From: an uncultured Colwellia sp.
GTDB taxonomy: Bacteria > Pseudomonadota > Gammaproteobacteria > Enterobacterales > Alteromonadaceae
Direction of reading: 5' to 3'
Length of the DNA: 40,095 bases
Assembly: GCA_913049915.1 (NCBI GenBank)
Contig: CAJWZC010000028.1
Coordinates: 1 to 40,095, forward strand
A program made the position numbers and the translations under genes. Below, one piece after another: positions 16,735 through 24,453 of the stretch. A model generated the notes under the pieces. It was not told the origin of the DNA, searched no databases, and saw only the letters and a list, made by a program, of their open reading frames with translations. Position 1 is the first letter of the stretch; each line of letters opens with the position of its first letter.

Positions 16735-17397
16735 ATGGAAACTGAAATTAAACGTACAAGTACGAAAGATATTATTGCTTATTTAACTGAAAAGTTTCCT
16801 GAGTGTTTTTCAATCAAAGGTCCTGTTAAACCACTTAAAATTGGTATATTCCAAGACTTAGCTGAAAAGCTTAATGATGATGAAACAGTAAGTAAAACTC
16901 GTTTACGTCAAGCACTAAGACATTATACTAGCAGTTGGCGTTACCTAAAAGTTATCAAAGTTGGCACTTCTCGTGTAGACGTTGATGGCAAAGATGTTGC
17001 TAAAATTGATGAAGAGCAAGCGGCTTACGCAAGCAAAACGCTAAAAGAGAGCCAAGAAAAGTTTGGTAACAAAAAAGCGACAGATAGCGATAGTAAAAAG
17101 CCTTATAAAGGTAAGCCAAGCCCTACAGAAACGGCTAATACTAAGCCTACTGATAAAAAACGCGAGTCAGCTAAATTTAAAGCAGTGAAGTCTACAGTTA
17201 AGAAAATAGTAAAAAAAGAAGTAGAGCCATTGAAACCAGTTGAATCAGCTACCATTAAAGTAGGTAGTAACATTAGAGTTCAGTTAGGTAACTCACCGAT
17301 GAAAGCTATTATCACTGAAATCTCGGGTAAAGATATCAGTGTGCAACTTGACTCTGGCATGGTTATAAAGACTCAGCTACAAAATATTTATTTATAG
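16735..17397 (+). CDS. proQ: RNA chaperone ProQ
   Basis: The 220-residue protein has an N-terminal FinO/ProQ domain (about 5-115) with FPECFSIKGPVKPLKIGIFQ and the motif RLRQALRHYTSSWRYLK. A basic, low-complexity Lys/Ser/Thr linker follows (about 116-170), then a C-terminal Tudor-like domain (about 172-220, IKVGSNIRVQLGN...ISVQLDSGMVIKTQL). It binds structured small RNAs and mRNA 3' ends in the cytoplasm. The order proQ then prc is conserved with E. coli and many gammaproteobacteria. The linker is shorter on basic residues near its start than in E. coli, but the domain order is the same. Confidence 0.95.
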   Translation: METEIKRTSTKDIIAYLTEKFPECFSIKGPVKPLKIGIFQDLAEKLNDDETVSKTRLRQALRHYTSSWRYLKVIKVGTSRVDVDGKDVAKIDEEQAAYASKTLKESQEKFGNKKATDSDSKKPYKGKPSPTETANTKPTDKKRESAKFKAVKSTVKKIVKKEVEPLKPVESATIKVGSNIRVQLGNSPMKAIITEISGKDISVQLDSGMVIKTQLQNIYL

Positions 17398-17483
17398 AAA
17401 GTAAAAAATCGTCATTATTTGGTTCGGTGGCTGGGCCGAACAACGCTGTTAGGTCACATAGAAATTGAATAGGAAGTTAATGC

Positions 17484-19535
17484 ATGCAAAAATTTTGTCG
17501 TATCGCTCTCGCCGTCTCTTTATCGTTAGGTTTGTCAGTCAGTGCCATTGCGTTTGAAAAACCACATACTCCAGAAGAGCTTCCTGTACTCATGCCTGAA
17601 ACTCAGCATGCTACAGCAAGTAAGCGCATTACGGCACGATTTACCCGTGCACACTATAAGAAAATCACTATTGATGATGCTTTATCAGGTGAAGTTTTTG
17701 ATCGTTTTATTAAACAACTCGATTATGCTCGAACTGTTTTTTTAGCTACAGATATTGATGATTTTCAAAAATACCGGCTAGAGTTTGACTCTGTATTAAC
17801 ACGTGGTAAATTAGACGTCGCTTATGATATTTTCAATTTAAATTTACAAAGACGTCTAGAGCGTTATGAATATGCGGTCAGCTTGTTGAATAAAAAAGGT
17901 GATAAAAATCCTTTCGACTTTACCAAAGAAGAAGTTTACTCTTTTGATCGTGAGCAAGCCCCTTGGGCAGCAAGTAAAGTTGAACTCGATAAGTTATGGC
18001 GCTTAAAGGTTAAGTCAGATGTTTTAAATTTGACGCTAACTAAAAAAGAATGGCCTAAAATCAAAGAAGTATTAACTAAGCGTTATAACTATGCAATCAA
18101 GCGATTAAAACAAAGTGAAAGTGAAGATGCTTTTCAGCTTGTCATGAATAGCTTTGCGCGTGTTGTTGAACCACATACTTCATACCTATCGCCACGAAAT
18201 GCAGAACGTTTTCAAGTTGACATGAACTTATCTCTTGAAGGTATAGGTGCTGAACTTCGTTCAATTGAAGATTATACTGTTATTCAGCGTATTATTACCG
18301 GTGGACCGGCAGATAAATCAAAACAACTTAAATCAAAAGATCGTATTGTTGGTGTTGCTCAAGGTGAAGAAGATTTTGAAGATGTTATTGGTTGGCGGTT
18401 AGATGATGTAGTTGAACTAATCAAAGGTTCTAAAGGTACTACGGTACGTTTACAAGTATTATCCGGTGACAGTGATGATGAAGCCAATGTTAAAGTTGTG
18501 TCTATTGTTCGTGATATTATTAAATTAGAAGACCGAGCGGCAAAGTCTGAAGTTTATTTATCAAATCCAGATGATGCAGATAGTAAAAAACTGGGCGTTA
18601 TCACGATTCCAAGTTTTTATAATAACTTATCTAAAGATGTCAAAAAAGAAATCGCTAAGTTAAAAGAACAAGAAGTGAAAGGTATTATTGTTGACTTACG
18701 TGGTAATGGTGGTGGTTCATTAAGTGAAGCAACGTTATTAACTGGATTATTCATAGATAAAGGCCCCGTTGTTCAAATTAGAGATGGTGCAAATCGTATT
18801 CAAGTAAATAGTGACCGCGATGGTGTCAGCTTTTTTGATGGTCCATTAACGGTAATGGTTGACCGTTATAGCGCTTCAGCTTCTGAAATTTTCTCAGCGG
18901 CAATACAAGATTATGGACGTGGCGTCATTATTGGTGAACATACTTTTGGTAAAGGTACCGTTCAACAACATCGTGGTTTAGGGCGTGTATACGACTTGTA
19001 TGAAAAGCCTTTAGGTAGTATTCAATACACTATCGCTAAATTTTATCGTATTAATGGTGGTAGCACACAACATAGGGGTGTTTTACCTGATATATCTTTT
19101 CCTACAGCGGTAAATCCAGAAGATTGGGGTGAAAGTAAAGAAGAAAACGCATTACCTTGGGATCGTATTGAAAAGGCAAAATTTACGCCTTTAAATGAGC
19201 TTAATAAAGATATCCTGTACTTAAGTTCACTGTATCAGCAACGTATTAAAGATAATCCAGAGTTTAATTATTTACTTGAAGATATTAGTATTTATCAAGC
19301 GGAAAAAGATGACAAAACGATTTCATTAAATCTTGCTAAACGTAAAACTGAACGTGAAGAGCGTAAAACTAAACGTTTAGTTCGTGTTAATGAGCAACTC
19401 ACTCTTTTAGATAAAGAGAAAGTAACCGATTTAGATGATATAACTGATCAGCTTGATGATTTAGACCCATTCTTAGATGAATCAGCTCGTATCACCTTTG
19501 ATTTTATCTCTTTAGGTAAAATTGCGAAAAAATAG
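17484..19535 (+). CDS. prc: Tail-specific periplasmic protease (C-terminal processing peptidase)
   Basis: The 683-residue S41-family protease has a signal peptide (about 1-23, ending SAIA) and an N-terminal helical domain. The PDZ domain is at about 245-340 (LSLEGIGAELRSIEDYTVIQ) and the catalytic domain follows. The Ser-Lys dyad is S465 in DRYSASASE and K490 in HTFGKGTVQQ; the 25-residue spacing equals that of S452/K477 in E. coli Prc. It trims C-termini of periplasmic and lipoprotein substrates and degrades tagged proteins. The start is supported by AGGAAG about 8 bases upstream of ATG 17484. A C-terminal DUF3340-like charged helical region (about 560-683) is present. A terminator follows. 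Confidence 0.96.
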   Translation: MQKFCRIALAVSLSLGLSVSAIAFEKPHTPEELPVLMPETQHATASKRITARFTRAHYKKITIDDALSGEVFDRFIKQLDYARTVFLATDIDDFQKYRLEFDSVLTRGKLDVAYDIFNLNLQRRLERYEYAVSLLNKKGDKNPFDFTKEEVYSFDREQAPWAASKVELDKLWRLKVKSDVLNLTLTKKEWPKIKEVLTKRYNYAIKRLKQSESEDAFQLVMNSFARVVEPHTSYLSPRNAERFQVDMNLSLEGIGAELRSIEDYTVIQRIITGGPADKSKQLKSKDRIVGVAQGEEDFEDVIGWRLDDVVELIKGSKGTTVRLQVLSGDSDDEANVKVVSIVRDIIKLEDRAAKSEVYLSNPDDADSKKLGVITIPSFYNNLSKDVKKEIAKLKEQEVKGIIVDLRGNGGGSLSEATLLTGLFIDKGPVVQIRDGANRIQVNSDRDGVSFFDGPLTVMVDRYSASASEIFSAAIQDYGRGVIIGEHTFGKGTVQQHRGLGRVYDLYEKPLGSIQYTIAKFYRINGGSTQHRGVLPDISFPTAVNPEDWGESKEENALPWDRIEKAKFTPLNELNKDILYLSSLYQQRIKDNPEFNYLLEDISIYQAEKDDKTISLNLAKRKTEREERKTKRLVRVNEQLTLLDKEKVTDLDDITDQLDDLDPFLDESARITFDFISLGKIAKK

Positions 19536-19551
19536 TAAATATTAGCATTAC

Positions 19552-19580
19552 AAAGCCGCCCATAGAGGCGGCTTTTACTT
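19552..19580 (+). terminator. Rho-independent terminator of prc
   Basis: Stem AAAGCCGCC (19552-19560) and GGCGGCTTT (19567-19575) with a six-base loop CATAGA, followed by a short T run. Confidence 0.88.
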
Positions 19581-19641
19581 ATCTACTTTTATTTGAAAGT
19601 AAGACAAAAAATACAATAACTATAATATAGGCTAAACATTT

Positions 19642-21120
19642 ATGTCTGAGTTAAACCTCCCTAAAAAACCGGGTATGCTCGATGCAAGTATTCCCGTTAT
19701 CACGTTAATCTTCTTGCTCACCTTAGCCGTATTTTATTTTGGCGATAATTCATCTTATGGCCCAAATCAAATCGCATTACTTATTGCAATGGGCGTTGCA
19801 ATTGTTGTTGGTGTGAAGAATGGTCATAATTGGCAGTCTATCGAAAAAGCGATTGTCAGTGGTATTTCTCTTTCACTCGGTGCTGTTTTAATCTTATTAG
19901 CGGTAGGTTCACTTATTGGTACCTGGTTATTATCGGGTACAGTACCAACGATGATTTATTATGGTTTACAGTTATTAAATCCTTCATGGTTTTATGCTGC
20001 GGCTTGTGTAATGTGTGCGATTGTTTCTATGAGCATAGGAAGTTCGTGGACTACAGCCGCTACTATAGGTGTAGCTTTAATTGGTATAGCGCAAGGACTC
20101 GATTTATCTCCGGCTGTTACCGCAGGTGCCGTTATTTCAGGTGCTTATTTTGGTGATAAAATTTCACCTCTTTCTGAAACAACAAACTTAGCGCCAGCCA
20201 TAGCTGGTAGTGAACTTTTTGCTCATATTCGTTATATGTTTTGGACAACAGCCCCTTCGATTATTACAGCGCTAATACTTTTCATCATTATTGGACTTAA
20301 TGAGACCATTACCGTAAATAATGACAGTATTGATTTGTTAAGTCTGCAGTTAGCTGAGCAATTTAATATTTCAATCTTTAATTTGATACCTTTGTTGGTT
20401 TTATTAACGCTAGCCATTAAAAAAGTACCTGCTTTTCCTGCGGTTGCCATTGGCGCTTTAATTGGTGGTGTTTGGGCATTAGTTTTCCAACAAGAGTTAA
20501 TAGTACGTTTAGGTGGCGAGACAGATGTAATTACAGCGAATGTTAAAGTGATCTGGACGGCCTTTTACGATGGCGTAGCGATTGAAACGGGTAACAGCCA
20601 GCTTAATTCATTACTTAGTGGTGGCGGTATGTCTTCTATGCTTAATACTGTTTGGCTTATCATGTGTGCATTAAGTTTTGGCGCGGTATTAGAACATTTA
20701 GGTATGTTGAAAAAATTCGTTGATGTTATTTTAGCTTCAGCTAAATCAACAGGTAGTTTAATTGCTAGCACAGTAGCTACTTGTATTGGCACCAATTTAC
20801 TTACCGCTGATCAATATATGGCCATTGTTATGCCAGGTCGTATGTATAAAGAAGAATATGCGCGAAGAGGTTTAGATCCATTAGTATTGAGTCGTACGCT
20901 AGAAGATGCAGGAACTATCACCTCACCATTAATCCCTTGGAATACCTGTGCTGTTTATATGTCAGGCGTACTATTAGTTAGCCCTCTTGATTATATGTTT
21001 TACTGTTTCTTTAACTGGATTAACCCAATTCTTGCTGTTATTTATGGTTTTATTGGTTTTAATATAAAAAAATTGACTAAGACTAGTACTGTAGAAAGAT
21101 CTCCAAAAGCGACAGCTTAA
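19642..21120 (+). CDS. nhaC: Na+/H+ antiporter, NhaC family
   Basis: The 492-residue inner-membrane protein has about 11-12 hydrophobic helices and the NhaC pattern: an N-terminal KPGMLDASIPV segment, SMSIGSSWTTAATIG near residues 132-146, GAYFGDKISPLSETTNLAP near 167-185, and DAGTITSPLIPWNTC near 422-436. It exchanges Na+ for H+ to hold cytoplasmic pH and sodium, as expected in a marine bacterium. It follows the prc terminator, so it has its own promoter, and pepN begins 27 bp downstream. The two may be cotranscribed, although no functional link is known. NhaC-like members can also exchange organic acids (malate/lactate), which sequence alone cannot exclude. Confidence 0.9.
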   Translation: MSELNLPKKPGMLDASIPVITLIFLLTLAVFYFGDNSSYGPNQIALLIAMGVAIVVGVKNGHNWQSIEKAIVSGISLSLGAVLILLAVGSLIGTWLLSGTVPTMIYYGLQLLNPSWFYAAACVMCAIVSMSIGSSWTTAATIGVALIGIAQGLDLSPAVTAGAVISGAYFGDKISPLSETTNLAPAIAGSELFAHIRYMFWTTAPSIITALILFIIIGLNETITVNNDSIDLLSLQLAEQFNISIFNLIPLLVLLTLAIKKVPAFPAVAIGALIGGVWALVFQQELIVRLGGETDVITANVKVIWTAFYDGVAIETGNSQLNSLLSGGGMSSMLNTVWLIMCALSFGAVLEHLGMLKKFVDVILASAKSTGSLIASTVATCIGTNLLTADQYMAIVMPGRMYKEEYARRGLDPLVLSRTLEDAGTITSPLIPWNTCAVYMSGVLLVSPLDYMFYCFFNWINPILAVIYGFIGFNIKKLTKTSTVERSPKATA

Positions 21121-21147
21121 TTTTAATATCCTAAGTAAGGCTTAATT

Positions 21148-23766
21148 ATGTCAATAACTTTATCAGAAACAGCACCACGATTTTTAGCAGACTATCGCCC
21201 AGCTGACTTTACTATTAATACCGTTAATTTAACCATTCATTTAGATGATTCCTGTAGCCAAGTTGTCAGTGAATTAACCATAAAGCGACAGACTGATAAT
21301 ATAGAAGTCTTACAGCTTAATGGTGAGCATTTAACGTTAGTGTCATTAGTGCTTGATAACCAATTATTAAGTAAGGATCAATATCAACTCAGTGATACGT
21401 TATTGACTATACCAGTAATTAGCTTACCCGATAGAAATAACTTTACTCTGACTATTACTACCGAGATTAATCCTCAAGAAAATACCGCTTTAGAAGGCTT
21501 ATTTAAGTCAGGTGACGCTTTTTGTACACAATGTGAAGCGGAAGGTTTTCGACGAATTAGCTATTATCTTGATAGACCAGATGTTATGGCAACTTTTACC
21601 ACTAAAGTGATTGCTGATAAAAGCTTATATCCTTATTTATTATCTAATGGTAATAAAGTAGCCAGCGGTGATTTAGCAAACAATCAGCATTTTGTTACCT
21701 GGCATGACCCGTTTCCAAAACCCTGCTATTTGTTTGCCTTAGTTGCTGGTGATTTTGACTTACTTGAAGATAAGTTCACAACGGCTTCTAAGCGTGAAGT
21801 CGCACTTGAGATATTTGTAGATAAAGGTAATTTAGTCAAAGCTGAACATGCCATGGTGTCATTACAAAAATCAATGGCGTGGGATGAAGAAACTTTTGGT
21901 TTAGAATATGACTTAGACATCTACATGATTGTCGCGGTAGATTTCTTTAATATGGGCGCAATGGAAAACAAGGGCCTAAATGTTTTTAATTCCAAATATG
22001 TATTGGCAGATAGTCAATGTGCCACAGATAGTGATTATTTTAATATTGAAGCTGTGATTGCCCATGAATACTTTCATAATTGGACAGGAAACCGTGTCAC
22101 TTGTCGCGATTGGTTCCAACTGAGTTTGAAAGAAGGCTTAACTGTTTTTCGCGATCAGCAATTTAGTGCACAAATGCATTCAAGTGCTGTGACACGTATT
22201 CAAAATGTGCGTGTATTGCGGTCACAACAGTTTGCTGAAGATGCCGGCCCAATGGCGCATCCAATAAGACCTGAAAAAGTACTAGAAATGAATAACTTTT
22301 ATACCCTAACGGTTTATGAAAAGGGATCGGAAGTTATTCGTATGTTACACACCTTAATTGGTGTAGATAAATTTAGAAAAGGTATGGACTTATACTTCGC
22401 TCGTTTTGATGGTATGGCAGTGACTTGCGATGATTTCATCAATGCGATGAGTGATGCCAGTGGTAAAAATTTATCTCAATTCAAGTTATGGTATAGCCAA
22501 TCGGGTACACCAGTAATTAAAGTACAAGAGACTTTTGATTCACAAGTCAACGTTTATACCTTAACCTTATTACAACAATCACCGGTAACTAAAAACCAAA
22601 GAGAGCCACAGGCATTACATATTCCTATTAAAATTGAATTAATCAATGACAGTAATGAAATACCTATTCAAAGTCAGCTGTTAGAGTTGACCCAAACTGA
22701 GCAAAGCTGGCAATTCAGCGGTTTTACCAGCAAACCGACTTTAGCAATGCTTAGCGATTTTAGTGCCCCAGTTAAACTCATTTTTGAGCAAGATGATGTC
22801 AGTTTATTAACCATAATGAAAAAAGCTAATAATAGTTTTTGTCGCTGGGATGCTGGTCAGAAACTATTAATGTCTTATATTCAACAATTAACCTTTGATG
22901 CAAGTTATTTTATTCCTGAAATATTAGTAAATACGATAAATGAGATATTAAATAGTAGTGGTGATCGTGCTTTTATTGCAGAGCAATTAGCATTGCCTAG
23001 TTTTGACGAAGCCGCGAGTTTAATGGTCGACATTGATCCTATTGCCTTAAGTCAAGCAATAAAAGCGCTTGCTACTTTTATTGCTAAAGGTGCTCAACAA
23101 CAGTTACTTGTAAGTTACCAAGCCTGTCAGCAAAAAGACTTAGTAGGCAATGCCGTCTCTAATAGAGCACTAAAAAATGTTTGCTTATCATACCTAAGCC
23201 TTTTACCTAAATATCAATATTTAGTTACAGAGCAATACCAATACGCAACCAATAATGTTGACATCTCTCAAGAGAATATGACGGATAGTTTGGCGGCATT
23301 AACCTGCAGCGCAAAAAATAATTTAGCGGATTTAAATGAACAATTGACACACTTTGAACAAAAATGGCAGCAAACCACCTTAGTTATGGATAAATGGTTT
23401 GCCCTTAATGCGAGCGTAGTTAGTGAAGATATCTTTTCTCAGTTAGCTAACTTATTAGAGCATCCACAATTTAGTTTAAAAAATCCTAATAGAGCTCGCT
23501 CATTAATTGGTGCTTTTGCAATCAATAACCCTAAGTATCTTCATTGTCAGACTGGGCGAGGTTATCAATTTCTAGCAGAACAAATTACTAAATTAAATGT
23601 TATTAACCCACAAGTGGCTTCAAGGCTTATTACACCATTAATACAATACAAAAGTTTTGCTTTAGCACATCAAAAATTAATGAAGGCAGAGTTAGTTAAA
23701 TTACGTGCGTTACCTAAATTATCAAATGATTTGAAAGAAAAACTTGATGCCGCGTTAAGCGAGTAG
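21148..23766 (+). CDS. pepN: Aminopeptidase N (M1 family)
   Basis: The 872-residue zinc aminopeptidase removes N-terminal residues from peptides in the cytoplasm. The exopeptidase motif GAMEN is at 270-274. The zinc site is HEYFH at 306-310 with the third ligand E329 (motif LKEGLTVF), i.e. HEXXH-X18-E. The domain order is N-terminal beta domain (1-200), thermolysin-like catalytic domain (about 200-440), an Ig-like domain, then an all-helical C-terminal domain. Length matches E. coli PepN (870). TAAGG about ten bases before ATG 21148 is the ribosome binding site. It probably shares a transcript with nhaC and is followed by a strong hairpin. Confidence 0.96.
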   Translation: MSITLSETAPRFLADYRPADFTINTVNLTIHLDDSCSQVVSELTIKRQTDNIEVLQLNGEHLTLVSLVLDNQLLSKDQYQLSDTLLTIPVISLPDRNNFTLTITTEINPQENTALEGLFKSGDAFCTQCEAEGFRRISYYLDRPDVMATFTTKVIADKSLYPYLLSNGNKVASGDLANNQHFVTWHDPFPKPCYLFALVAGDFDLLEDKFTTASKREVALEIFVDKGNLVKAEHAMVSLQKSMAWDEETFGLEYDLDIYMIVAVDFFNMGAMENKGLNVFNSKYVLADSQCATDSDYFNIEAVIAHEYFHNWTGNRVTCRDWFQLSLKEGLTVFRDQQFSAQMHSSAVTRIQNVRVLRSQQFAEDAGPMAHPIRPEKVLEMNNFYTLTVYEKGSEVIRMLHTLIGVDKFRKGMDLYFARFDGMAVTCDDFINAMSDASGKNLSQFKLWYSQSGTPVIKVQETFDSQVNVYTLTLLQQSPVTKNQREPQALHIPIKIELINDSNEIPIQSQLLELTQTEQSWQFSGFTSKPTLAMLSDFSAPVKLIFEQDDVSLLTIMKKANNSFCRWDAGQKLLMSYIQQLTFDASYFIPEILVNTINEILNSSGDRAFIAEQLALPSFDEAASLMVDIDPIALSQAIKALATFIAKGAQQQLLVSYQACQQKDLVGNAVSNRALKNVCLSYLSLLPKYQYLVTEQYQYATNNVDISQENMTDSLAALTCSAKNNLADLNEQLTHFEQKWQQTTLVMDKWFALNASVVSEDIFSQLANLLEHPQFSLKNPNRARSLIGAFAINNPKYLHCQTGRGYQFLAEQITKLNVINPQVASRLITPLIQYKSFALAHQKLMKAELVKLRALPKLSNDLKEKLDAALSE

Positions 23767-23794
23767 GCTAAAGTCTAAATAGCTATACCACTTT

Positions 23795-23833
23795 CTAGTA
23801 ACGTGCTTATATTATAAATAAGCACGTTACTAG
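23795..23833. repeat. Perfect 16-bp inverted repeat after pepN
   Basis: CTAGTAACGTGCTTAT and its exact reverse complement, separated by ATTATAA. No T run follows, so it is not a classic terminator; it may stabilise the pepN mRNA 3' end or stop transcription with Rho. It lies 29 bp before the DUF2835 gene. Confidence 0.8.
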
Positions 23834-23861
23834 TTAATGTACCAATAAAATATTTAAATAC

Positions 23862-24077
23862 ATGAAATATTATTTCTCTATTAAATTAACAGCTAATGAA
23901 TTCCTACCTTACTACCAAGGTAAGATTCAAAATGTTGTTGTCAAAACAAACCAAGGCGTTAAAGTTCAATTCCCAGCCATGCATTTACGAAAACACCTCA
24001 CGCTGAGCGGTATCCAAGGTGATTTTTGTTTACAAACAGATCAAAACAAATTTTTATCCTTATCCAAGCTTAAATAA
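23862..24077 (+). CDS. DUF2835 family protein
   Basis: The 71-residue protein matches the DUF2835 pattern throughout: an opening YYFSIKLTANEFLPYYQG, a central VQFPAMHLRKHLTLSGIQG, and a closing CLQTDQNKFLSLSKL. It is a small, soluble, probably beta-rich protein typical of marine gammaproteobacteria, with no known function. It has no signal peptide. There is no clear ribosome binding site before ATG 23862, only AAATA, so expression may be low or start elsewhere. It follows pepN after the hairpin listed above. Confidence 0.88.
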   Translation: MKYYFSIKLTANEFLPYYQGKIQNVVVKTNQGVKVQFPAMHLRKHLTLSGIQGDFCLQTDQNKFLSLSKLK

Positions 24078-24119
24078 TTCTACCTGATTAGATTGAAATA
24101 GAGTAATCACTTGAAACAG

Positions 24120-24130
24120 TGGTCTGACCA
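24120..24130. promoter_or_regulatory. FadR-like operator (TGGTCTGACCA)
   Basis: A perfect palindrome with one central base that matches the core TGGTCNGACCA of E. coli FadR sites. FadR senses long-chain acyl-CoA. It lies 43 bp after the DUF2835 stop and 323 bp before the DUF1302 start. Whether this organism encodes FadR cannot be seen in the window. Confidence 0.5.
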
Positions 24131-24218
24131 TTTAACTTGTCTATATACCATGACAAATTAAACAAAATATCGTTATTTCATGAACTTATAAATCAACTAC
24201 TATTTTGTAATTAACCAT

Positions 24219-24238
24219 TTTCAAACGGTAGTTTTAAA
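24219..24238. promoter_or_regulatory. PsrA-like box
   Basis: TTTCAAAC-GGTA-GTTTTAAA, an inverted repeat with one mismatch. It fits the published PsrA half-site pattern C/G-AAAC-N2-4-GTTT-G/C except at the last base. PsrA is a TetR-family fatty-acid sensor that controls fatty-acid degradation in Pseudomonas and Shewanella. The AT-rich sequence makes chance a real alternative. Confidence 0.4.
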
Positions 24239-24453
24239 CGTAGCGCTTAAGCGTATGAGTATTTGAATGCAAGTCATTAAAATATAGCGCTTTAACTCAC
24301 ACCTTTACACTTGCTACCTAAGTGAAATGATGTAAGTATTGTTATTGTTAGATAACTAATATAACAAATACTAACTTTTGATTACATTAATGTAGATAAA
24401 CTTATGATGATATTTATTTTTTAGCATCATGTTCTAAACAGGGGAGAGAATAG

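Larger units (their letters stand above)
24078..24453. other. Control region upstream of the DUF1302 gene
   Basis: This 376-bp gap holds no gene. It contains the FadR-like and PsrA-like sites listed separately, the palindrome CGCTTAAGCG at 24244-24253, and two direct copies of TAGCGCTT (24241-24248 and 24285-24292). Nearer the gene, a possible -35 TTGATT (24378-24383) and a -10-like TATGAT (24403-24408) are 19 bp apart, a poor spacing. GGGGAGAG at about 24441-24448 is a good ribosome binding site. Confidence 0.6.

Noticed and set aside
17422..17441. Hairpin GTTCGG/CCGAAC between proQ and prc
   Set aside because: Only six base pairs and no T run; too weak to call a terminator or attenuator.
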